Assembly (NCBI GenBank): GCA_947500555.1
Contig: CANMSE010000001.1
Location: 248,001 to 312,000, forward strand
DNA length: 64,000 nucleotides
Direction: 5' to 3'
Origin: an uncultured Fulvivirga sp.
Lineage (GTDB): Bacteria; Bacteroidota; Bacteroidia; Cytophagales; Cyclobacteriaceae
Of the stretch, positions 39,226 to 46,210 are shown piece by piece. The position numbers and the translations under genes are program-made. The notes beneath the pieces are model-generated. The model made no database searches. It was not told the DNA's origin and saw nothing but the letters and a program-made list of their open reading frames with translations. The number at the start of each line of letters is the position of its first letter. Position 1 is the first letter of the stretch.

Positions 39226-39382
39226 GTAGTTTCTCAATAAGTATAGTTATGACTCTGTCCGATTACGACTAATAGTGTGCTATTTTGAAATGAACATAAG
39301 ACACTTATCCCTCTTAACACACGTCATAAGCAGATTTTATTTGGTCGGATAGTTGCAACTGCATTCACTTACTTCTTTCTTT

Positions 39383-41611
39383 ATGCAGCTTCGACTCATC
39401 CTCCGTCTCATTTCTAGAAACCTTGAAATTTATTTTTTAAAAATCATCACACTGTCCATTGCTTGTGCTGCATTGGTTATGGTAAGCACCTTCTCACTTA
39501 ACGAGTTTGGCTATGACCGATTTCACCAAGAGGCAGAGGATATATTCCGTGTCATAGAAAAGAAGAGTACTGAGACTTATGGTCGGAACAAATACGCCAG
39601 TAAAATTTCCACTGAAATAATTGAAGAGCTCAGCAAATCAGACGAGTTCTTACTATCAAAGACAAAAGTGCTCAACGAGCTCAATATTATTACAAGCGAA
39701 CGAACATGGTATGATCAAAAGCTTCACACAGCAGACGAAAACATAAGCGAGGTATTCACTTTCTCGATTATTGATGGCAGCATAAACTCTTTTAATACCA
39801 CCGAGCGGAGTGTCCTATTGTCGGAAAAGTCAGCAAATGAATATTTCAGTACTTCGAAGGCTAGCGGGGAAACACTGTCCTTATACACTTACAATGATAC
39901 TATTCACTTCAGGGTAGCGGCTGTTTATGAAACCTTTCCTATCAATTCTCATCAGAATTTTGAGGCTTTCTTTCATTTTAATAAAGCAGACCTGAAAACA
40001 TTAGGTTACGATCCAAACGTGGTGGAAGTATACGGCAAGAAAAAAGTTTCTAGATTCTCAGGATGGAATTTATTAGAAAAAGCAGAGGCCAGCTACACTG
40101 CTCAGCCCATCACTGAAGTATATTTCGGTCCGAGAATGGAAGGTGAAGATGTCGCACATGGTGATTTGTACAGTATCATAATTTTGATCAGTATAGCTGC
40201 CCTCATTCTTTTTTTAGCACTTACCAGTTTTATCAATCTCACCAGCCTGGCACTACCAAAAAGAGTGAAAGAAATAGCGGTTAAAAAATTATCAGGTCAC
40301 AATAAATTACAACTGACTTTGAACTTCATTGGTGAATCATTTTTCATAGCAATCATATCACTACTATTGGGTTGCTTACTAATATGGCTTTGTCAGTTAT
40401 TCGTAGAATCCATCAAAGTACTAGATATAATAAGCCTCATAGAAGCACATCTTGGTCCGCTCATTCTGGTAGTAGTCATCTTTCTCTTACTGCTGTCAAC
40501 TACTCCCATATTAATGATCAGGAAATTTATACGGGCAAACGCCATTCGTTTACTAAGCTTAGAAGCTATCACTTTCCCAAGGTTTAAAAAAGTGATTATC
40601 ATAATTCAATTAGGCGTTAGTATTTTCTTGATAGTTTCGGCATTGATAATTAACAGACAAGTCACCTATTCTCTAGTAAAAGAGCCGGGAAGAAATAATT
40701 ATCAAGTGGTTTATTTGAGTTATCCAGAGGACATGACGGGCGATGAACTCAGAAGGCTCAGAAATGGTTGGAGAAAGTCCAAGCCGAATATTGTAGATAT
40801 AATGGCCACCTCTCAACTTCCTAATCAAATACAGAGTAAGGAATTGGGCTCTGGATTATACACGTTAGCTGTAGACGCTGAATTCGATGAGTTCTTTGGT
40901 TTGGAGTTAATAGAAGGTTCCTGGTTTGGGGCAAATGATGGTGATTCTATTGTAGTTATTAATGAAACTGCCCGAGACCAACTGTCAACATTAGCCAATG
41001 TACGCGGAGTTTTCAGTGGTCTAAGTAATCAATTCAATCAACCTGAAAAGCCGTTAAAAATCACTAAAGCCACCTACTTCAATCATAATTTTTTATGCAT
41101 TAGAATCCTTGAGGTAGATATTTTAAAAACTGTTGAATTTCTAGAGTACTATTTCAGCAATCACGGGCAAGTCGCTAACATTAAATTCCTCGATCAGCGC
41201 TTTGAAAACTGGCTCGATTATCAACTGAGGCTTAATTCCTTTTCTATTATACTGACAATAATAGCAGCTATTTTATCATGTTTTGCTATATATGGTCTCA
41301 GTATAAGCGTTGTTAGAGACAAGCTGAAACAGATAGCAATACGTAAAATTTGTGGGGCTGATTTAATTCATATCATCTACTTATTAATCAAAGAATTCAG
41401 TTTCAATTTGTTAGTTGCCGTTCTCTTATTCGCACCCATCACTTATATTATCCTGAAAGAACTATTAAGAACATTTGCGTATTCTACAAAATTGAATTGG
41501 CTAGATCCGGCATATCCGCTCGGTTATTGCATAATAGTCATTATAGTACTTTGTACATGGCAGGCATTTACATTAAATCGATCCGACTTGACAAGTGCTT
41601 TAAAAGAATAA
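39383..41611 (+). CDS. Diverged prefix-less FtsX-like permease
   Basis: The protein has 742 residues from the ATG at 39383; a TTG 30 bp upstream would add ten unlikely residues. It begins MQLRLILRLISRNLEIYF at the level of the permease core and has no prefix domain. The eight-helix layout is kept, with coupling motifs RVKEIAVKKLSGH and KLKQIAIRKICGA. The second periplasmic domain is shortened, however, and many signature residues (GLFGLA, NPVD) are lost; it ends DLTSALKE. It follows permease D on the same strand and may be read with it. It could be a specialised partner for permease D or a decaying copy, and the frame is fully open. Confidence 0.82.
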   Translation: MQLRLILRLISRNLEIYFLKIITLSIACAALVMVSTFSLNEFGYDRFHQEAEDIFRVIEKKSTETYGRNKYASKISTEIIEELSKSDEFLLSKTKVLNELNIITSERTWYDQKLHTADENISEVFTFSIIDGSINSFNTTERSVLLSEKSANEYFSTSKASGETLSLYTYNDTIHFRVAAVYETFPINSHQNFEAFFHFNKADLKTLGYDPNVVEVYGKKKVSRFSGWNLLEKAEASYTAQPITEVYFGPRMEGEDVAHGDLYSIIILISIAALILFLALTSFINLTSLALPKRVKEIAVKKLSGHNKLQLTLNFIGESFFIAIISLLLGCLLIWLCQLFVESIKVLDIISLIEAHLGPLILVVVIFLLLLSTTPILMIRKFIRANAIRLLSLEAITFPRFKKVIIIIQLGVSIFLIVSALIINRQVTYSLVKEPGRNNYQVVYLSYPEDMTGDELRRLRNGWRKSKPNIVDIMATSQLPNQIQSKELGSGLYTLAVDAEFDEFFGLELIEGSWFGANDGDSIVVINETARDQLSTLANVRGVFSGLSNQFNQPEKPLKITKATYFNHNFLCIRILEVDILKTVEFLEYYFSNHGQVANIKFLDQRFENWLDYQLRLNSFSIILTIIAAILSCFAIYGLSISVVRDKLKQIAIRKICGADLIHIIYLLIKEFSFNLLVAVLLFAPITYIILKELLRTFAYSTKLNWLDPAYPLGYCIIVIIVLCTWQAFTLNRSDLTSALKE

Positions 41612-41620
41612 TGAAGTCCG

Positions 41621-41974
41621 TCAACCTGATTTATAGCTATACTTATTCAATAAGCGTTTGTAATTATCAACATTAAGAATTCCCGCAACAGATAATATGA
41701 AGAGACCTAATACTCCGATGTAGGTAAGGTCAAGGCCAAGACTAACTTTGTCGATCAGTAAAAACAAGCCCAAAGCAAGCCCTATTACAAGCGCCATAAT
41801 AAAATACTTTAAGGAAAGCATAAGTTTAGCTGCTATTTCCTCTTTATAAGCATTGGCCGAAGCTATTTTCAGCATCACTTTATTATCAAAGTCGGTATTG
41901 GGTAATGGTCTTTTACCTTTTACTATTATCTCTTTTATAAAATCATCTTTGAACTCTTCAGATTCCTGAGTCAT
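41621..41974 (-). CDS. Two-helix membrane protein, candidate anti-sigma partner
   Basis: A 117-residue protein. The N-terminal half (about 1-50) is soluble and charged, with DFIKEIIVKGKRPLPNTDF and a following helix. Two membrane helices lie at about 54-76 and 82-100, and a short basic tail follows. It starts 17 bp after the sigma-factor stop in the same operon. The position and the soluble-head-plus-membrane design suggest it may restrain the sigma factor at the membrane, but it has no recognisable zinc anti-sigma (HxxxCxxC) motif. The role is inference. Confidence 0.6.
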   Translation of the reverse strand: MTQESEEFKDDFIKEIIVKGKRPLPNTDFDNKVMLKIASANAYKEEIAAKLMLSLKYFIMALVIGLALGLFLLIDKVSLGLDLTYIGVLGLFILSVAGILNVDNYKRLLNKYSYKSG

Positions 41975-41991
41975 GCTAGAATATTTTTATG

Positions 41992-42510
41992 TTAATTTTT
42001 CAATATAGTTCGCAAGTTCTTTCGAGCCCTATGCAGTAATACTTTGGTATTGGCCAATGACCACCCTGTTATTTCAACAACCTCTTTTAAACTGTTTTCC
42101 TCCAGATAAAAAAGGTTCAGTACAAGGCTTTCTTTCGAAGGCAATTTCTTCATAGCATTATTTATACCTTCCACTTCAACCTTATCATCTGAAAAATTAG
42201 AAATCTCAATTTTTTCATCTATTACTTCAGTTTTCAACTGTGAAGCCTTTCGCTTAATCTTCTTTAATCGTTGAAAGGACTCATTCACCACTATCCTATA
42301 AAACCATGATTTAAATTTAGCAGTTCGATTAAATGATGCAAGCCCGTTAAAAGCTTTCAAGAAAGCATCTTGTACTACCTCCTCCGCATAATGATCATCT
42401 TTAATTATAGAAACAGAAAGGTTAAAAGCCATATCTTTATAAGTAGTCAAAAAGTATCTAAACGCTTCTACATCACCTGATAGCACTCTATCAATGTAGT
42501 GATCATCCAT
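41992..42510 (-). CDS. ECF-type RNA polymerase sigma factor
   Basis: A 172-residue sigma-70 family protein with the two ECF domains. Region 2 (about 10-95) contains EEVVQDAFLKAFNGL and FKSWFYRIVVNESF. Region 4 (about 110-170) contains LPSKESLVLNLFYLEENSL and ANTKVLLHRARKNL. The start overlaps the upstream DUF6249-like gene by 8 bp, and a membrane protein gene follows after 17 bp. It is therefore the centre of a three- or four-gene envelope-signalling operon. Its targets are unknown; the nearby permease sets are candidates. Confidence 0.94.
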   Translation of the reverse strand: MDDHYIDRVLSGDVEAFRYFLTTYKDMAFNLSVSIIKDDHYAEEVVQDAFLKAFNGLASFNRTAKFKSWFYRIVVNESFQRLKKIKRKASQLKTEVIDEKIEISNFSDDKVEVEGINNAMKKLPSKESLVLNLFYLEENSLKEVVEITGWSLANTKVLLHRARKNLRTILKN

Positions 42511-42877
42511 TCTCTTCTTTCTGCCTTTTACCTATGAAATGATTTATTAAAAGGGATATGCCCAGGCAAAAGCCTATGATAAAAGTGATCAGAAACCCTT
42601 TAAAGAGCTCTTGATCACCCTCTAACCAGAGAATAAGAAAAGCAATAGCCAAAAAAGAGATACTCATTCCTGTGGTTACTACCCCAAGTTTTAGCCATGG
42701 AAATACGAATTCAAATTTATTCCGTTTCTGAATATTAAAGATCTCTTCCAGGCTTTCGCCCTTCTCTATCAATACCATTCGCTCCTTATTTCTCGCCTGC
42801 TGATAAAAGTGCCACGCTAAAAATAGGGCTGCTATAAATGAGACCGCAATTATTCCAAGTACTATTGACTCTATCAT
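42503..42877 (-). CDS. DUF6249-like membrane protein
   Basis: A 124-residue protein with a membrane helix at about 3-25, a basic cytoplasmic linker (ARNKERMVLIEKGESLEEIF), and two further helices at about 63-85 and 92-113. The short basic-acidic loop after the first helix is typical of the DUF6249 group, often found beside sigma-70 genes in Bacteroidota. It overlaps the sigma gene by 8 bp and starts 32 bp after the NTF2-like gene. It may act with the sigma factor in membrane signalling; that is based on context. Confidence 0.65.
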   Translation of the reverse strand: MIESIVLGIIAVSFIAALFLAWHFYQQARNKERMVLIEKGESLEEIFNIQKRNKFEFVFPWLKLGVVTTGMSISFLAIAFLILWLEGDQELFKGFLITFIIGFCLGISLLINHFIGKRQKEENG

Positions 42878-42909
42878 GACTTTATTTCTGGTTTAAATCT
42901 CTAATTTCT

Positions 42910-43683
42910 TTAATTAATTTTTTGAGCGGGCATCTCTCCCTCAGGTGTAATCATTACAAGTCCGGTGGCATTTCCACTACTATCAACTTCAAAGCGAAGT
43001 TTAACGCTGTTATCAATCGCTATAAACTTATGTTCTTCATATGGCTTAATTTCGACTTTCTCTCCCTGAGAATCTCCATACAATTTGCCATTTTCCTGAA
43101 CTATAGACAATACAAATTCAGGTGAAAATTGATAACCTCCTAAATACTTCTTCAGGTCATTGGCTGTTAGCGATAATAGATCTTCTTCAGCACTAAGTGT
43201 AGTGGTTTGAGTGTGATGGTTAAAGCTCATAACCCTTGAAAGTTTCCAGCTACCCTCTTGTAGTAACCATAAATGTGTAAACTGTGCATTCGTGTTACCA
43301 AAACTATGACTACCCGTCTGAATAGCTCCATACATCTCTCCATCTTTATACATAGGAAATACCTGTAAACTATTTTCATCCAGTACTCTGGAAATAACAT
43401 TCTTCCCTGAACTGCACAAGTCATTTTCAATGATTTCTACAAATGACTCTTTTGATCCTGTTATACCATCTTTATCATGGTAAAATTCAAAATCTCTATG
43501 GGTTAAACTACCTACCTTTTCAACGTTACATTGGTTAAAACCTAAAGTGAATATCTCATAATCTTTTGCCTTAATAGCTTGAAATAGGTCTGACTTATTG
43601 GATACTTGAGCACTTAAAGTTCCTATACAAAACGCTAATAGCATAACAGTCAAAATTCCTTTTTTTGTGATTTTTCTTAACAT
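42910..43683 (-). CDS. Secreted NTF2-like/DUF4440 protein with C-terminal DUF3471-like domain
   Basis: A 257-residue protein. The signal peptide ends LSA-QVSN. Residues about 30-160 resemble a SnoaL/DUF4440 NTF2-like fold: an early helix pair, then HRDFEFYHDKDGITGSKESF and HLWLLQEGSWKLSRV. Residues about 165-257 resemble the small beta domain DUF3471 (LKKYLGGYQFSPEFVLSIV). NTF2-like pockets bind small ligands, but no catalytic residues can be assigned. It is the first gene of the sigma-factor operon (32 bp before the DUF6249-like gene) and could supply an extracytoplasmic input. Confidence 0.72.
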   Translation of the reverse strand: MLRKITKKGILTVMLLAFCIGTLSAQVSNKSDLFQAIKAKDYEIFTLGFNQCNVEKVGSLTHRDFEFYHDKDGITGSKESFVEIIENDLCSSGKNVISRVLDENSLQVFPMYKDGEMYGAIQTGSHSFGNTNAQFTHLWLLQEGSWKLSRVMSFNHHTQTTTLSAEEDLLSLTANDLKKYLGGYQFSPEFVLSIVQENGKLYGDSQGEKVEIKPYEEHKFIAIDNSVKLRFEVDSSGNATGLVMITPEGEMPAQKIN

Positions 43684-43776
43684 AAGTTCGTGATATTTAT
43701 TTTAAATTGTATTTGTTTCCAGTAGGATGACACAATTTTTTAAAAGGTTACAAAAAGGCAAAATATCTTTAGTGTT

Positions 43777-44082
43777 ATGACCATGATAGCAAGAATATGG
43801 CATGGAAGAGTATCCAAATCCCAATACGAAGATTATACTGACTTTCTAAACAAAGTAGCGGTTCCTGACTACCAAAAAACCAAAGGGTTCATAAAGTTGA
43901 CCTTTTTAAGAAGATTAGTTGATGATGTAGGTCACTTCACACTAATCACCTACTGGGAGAATCTTGATGTGATTAAAAATTTTGCAGGCGAAGATTATGA
44001 AAAGGCCAAATACTATCCTGAAGATAATGACTTTCTTTTAGAATTTGAGGAGAAGGTGGTACATCATGAAGTGTTTGCTTAA
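43777..44082 (+). CDS. ABM-fold (antibiotic biosynthesis monooxygenase-like) protein
   Basis: A 101-residue single-domain protein of the dimeric alpha+beta barrel type. It begins MTMIARIWHGRVSKSQYEDY and contains QKTKGFIKLTFLRR and FTLITYWENLDVIKNFAG, the usual pattern of stress-related ABM proteins. Some members cleave haem or oxidise small aromatics; this subgroup has no proven substrate. It is a single-gene unit, divergent from the NTF2-like operon and convergent with the protease gene. Confidence 0.8.
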   Translation: MTMIARIWHGRVSKSQYEDYTDFLNKVAVPDYQKTKGFIKLTFLRRLVDDVGHFTLITYWENLDVIKNFAGEDYEKAKYYPEDNDFLLEFEEKVVHHEVFA

Positions 44083-44101
44083 TAACGTAAAGCTAAGAGT
44101 T

Positions 44102-45220
44102 TCAATTCTCAGTTTCTTTTAATGCGGCTTGAGCTTCCTCATTTTCCGGCCATAGTTCCAAAGCCTTCTCAAAAGATGCTTTTGCTTTGTCTTTTTCTCC
44201 TTTCATCAAATACACTCTTCCTATTTCTGTATATGTTCCTGAAACAGGAAGCTCATTGAGGCTAAGTTTAAAAAAAGCAATGGCATTATTCAGTTGGTCT
44301 TTTTCTACTAGTGATTTCGCAAAAACATTGATTTTCTCCGGAGAGAAATCATAAATGAAAAAATTCCGTTCATCTGCTTTAAGAGTTTTGAACTCGCTTA
44401 ACGCAGCATCTAAACCTTTACTTTCCAACACTGCATTGAGCGGCTTACCTACGGATATTAAGGGCACGTTTAGAGGCTTTTTATTGGTAAGTATTCTTTT
44501 TAAGTAATGAGTACTTGTCCCATACAAGGCGTCTTCTCCAGTTGACTTTGCTGTGGCAGCTCCGCCTAGAATACCAACCAACATCCCTTTTTCATCAAAT
44601 ATCGGTGAGCCACTCGCTCCGGCAATATTAGTTCCAGCCATCTTTGAAAACACTATTCTATTTCCTTCTACTTCTAATACTGTACCTGTACTAATAATAC
44701 ATTGTTCATCATTGTATGGACATCCGGCATAATACACTTTCTCACCAGGAACAATCTCAGCATACCTGGGTTTCAAAGGCTGGACTTTAGGAGATACGTA
44801 TGATGTGGTGAATACAATCCAATCTCGTTGAGTAATGGTAGATTCAGGTCCATTTAAAAATTCTTCGGGGTCTTCATTGATCAATTTGCCAATAACAACA
44901 GAATCCTCCACACTACCTTTAGGGTGCATAACCCATCTGTCAAGTTTCCCTTGAAGATCAACAGCATTCATAGTGGTGGTCTTGGCTATCCATAACACAT
45001 GCTTAGCGGTAACCGCAAGTGTATCTTCTCCCGTATCGATTAGGAAACCAGTAGCTGCGTATTCAAAAGATGGATGGATATACCTTTCTCCGGTAGTATA
45101 CCATACTTCGTTAATCAGGGCAATGAGTGGCCATTGATCATGAGGTTCATTTATCCAATCATTTGATTGACTAAATAATGATGAACTGAAGCAAGTAAGT
45201 ATGGCTATATATATTCTCAT
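44102..45220 (-). CDS. Secreted trypsin-like serine protease with TPR tail
   Basis: A 372-residue protein. The signal peptide ends LFS-QSND. The protease domain spans about 35-225 with a plausible complete triad: His74 in VTAKHV, Asp133 in QRDWIVF and Ser204 in AGASGSP. The PDZ domain usual in HtrA/DegP proteins is missing. Residues about 240-372 instead carry TPR-like helices ending in VYLMKGEKDKAKASFEKALE. It is divergent from the membrane-bound regulator gene at 45323, and a perfect palindrome lies 12 bp before its start. It may process envelope proteins, with specificity set by the TPR tail. Confidence 0.82.
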   Translation of the reverse strand: MRIYIAILTCFSSSLFSQSNDWINEPHDQWPLIALINEVWYTTGERYIHPSFEYAATGFLIDTGEDTLAVTAKHVLWIAKTTTMNAVDLQGKLDRWVMHPKGSVEDSVVIGKLINEDPEEFLNGPESTITQRDWIVFTTSYVSPKVQPLKPRYAEIVPGEKVYYAGCPYNDEQCIISTGTVLEVEGNRIVFSKMAGTNIAGASGSPIFDEKGMLVGILGGAATAKSTGEDALYGTSTHYLKRILTNKKPLNVPLISVGKPLNAVLESKGLDAALSEFKTLKADERNFFIYDFSPEKINVFAKSLVEKDQLNNAIAFFKLSLNELPVSGTYTEIGRVYLMKGEKDKAKASFEKALELWPENEEAQAALKETEN

Positions 45221-45227
45221 AGATGAT

Positions 45228-45235
45228 TAAATTTG
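45228..45235 (+). promoter_or_regulatory. Candidate -7 element for the wHTH regulator
   Basis: TAAATTTG fits the Bacteroidota -7 consensus TAnnTTTG. It lies 87 bp before the regulator ATG, giving a fairly long leader, and overlaps the 16-bp palindrome, so occupancy of the palindrome would block it. Confidence 0.35.
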
Positions 45236-45247
45236 TATGCATACAAA
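45232..45247. promoter_or_regulatory. Perfect 16-bp palindrome between divergent genes
   Basis: TTTGTATGCATACAAA is perfectly self-complementary. It lies 11 bp before the protease start (on the minus strand) and 75 bp before the regulator start. It is a strong candidate operator for coordinated control of the divergent pair. The natural candidate binder is the adjacent membrane-bound wHTH protein, although OmpR-type domains more often bind direct repeats. Confidence 0.6.
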
Positions 45248-45322
45248 CCTATGTTGCCATATCAAAAAGCACTTATTTAAAGTGTAAAAAGAGTGTTACA
45301 TAGTGTAAATTCAATGCAATAG

Positions 45323-46198
45323 ATGACTAAAACCAGTATTAAAATAGTGGCAATTGTAGCCTTGGCGATTGTGTTAATGAACTTTAGTGCGGTTCTAACA
45401 AAACATACAAATACACCTGACGAACTTGATGAAAAACATAGGGAAATTTTAGTCAGATCTGTGGGGCATAACCTCTTATTACATGCTGGGGACTCAACAT
45501 CAAGAGTGCTGCCTGCAAATAGTGTTGGTGATAATATATATGAACTTGAGTTTGAGAATCAATTTGCTTTCAAACCTGATACACTGGTAAACATAGTTCG
45601 TAAGAATCTTGCTACCGAAGATTCACTTTCAAATTTTTTAGTCAATGTTTTTGACTGCCAGACAAATGAAATGGTTTATGGGTTTGAAATACGGCCTAAA
45701 TACTCAGATATAGAACCTTGCCTTGGGCGGTCTCAACCTAGAGCTTGCTATCGAATACAAATTACTTTCTTCAATAAATCTGAAGAACCTTCCTTTTCGA
45801 CATTGCATTATGTATCTCTATTTACTCTTTTTGGCTTAGGGTGTATTGCGTTGATAGCCTCTCCGATGTTAAAACGAAAATCCCGGAAAACTGAGATTGG
45901 AGTTGTTAATAAAATAGGTAAATATCAGTTCGCTGAAGAACAGGGTCTATTAATATACGATAATGAAAAAATCAGTCTTTCCATAAAAGAAGTTAAGGTG
46001 TTGAAAATTTTAATGTCGAACATTTACCAATTAGTGAGTAGAGAAAATCTACTCCATGAAGTTTGGGAGAAAGAGGGGGTAATAACGAGTCGCAGTCTGG
46101 ATGTATTTATTTCTCGGCTTAGAAAAAAACTTAGCCATGACCCATCAGTAAAAATCACTAATGTTCATGGCCGAGGATATAAGTTGGAAATAATCTGA
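45323..46198 (+). CDS. Membrane-tethered winged-helix transcriptional regulator
   Basis: A 291-residue protein. TM1 is at about 6-25, a periplasmic domain at about 28-160, TM2 at about 163-182, and a cytoplasmic OmpR/PhoB-type winged helix at about 198-291 (LSIKEVKVLKILMSN, SRSLDVFISRLRKKL, NVHGRGYKLEI). This is the ToxR/CadC idea with reversed order: the DNA-binding domain is C-terminal and the sensor is held between two helices. The periplasmic part has three cysteines (about 112, 133, 142) that could form a redox-sensitive disulfide. It is divergent from the secreted protease. Confidence 0.87.
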   Translation: MTKTSIKIVAIVALAIVLMNFSAVLTKHTNTPDELDEKHREILVRSVGHNLLLHAGDSTSRVLPANSVGDNIYELEFENQFAFKPDTLVNIVRKNLATEDSLSNFLVNVFDCQTNEMVYGFEIRPKYSDIEPCLGRSQPRACYRIQITFFNKSEEPSFSTLHYVSLFTLFGLGCIALIASPMLKRKSRKTEIGVVNKIGKYQFAEEQGLLIYDNEKISLSIKEVKVLKILMSNIYQLVSRENLLHEVWEKEGVITSRSLDVFISRLRKKLSHDPSVKITNVHGRGYKLEII

Positions 46199-46210
46199 AA
46201 TTTCAGACCT

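Noticed and set aside
43704..43738. AAATTGT/ACAATTT inverted repeat in the divergent NTF2-like/ABM gap
   Set aside because: Seven AT-rich bases with a 21-bp spacer are too weak in this base composition to call an operator.
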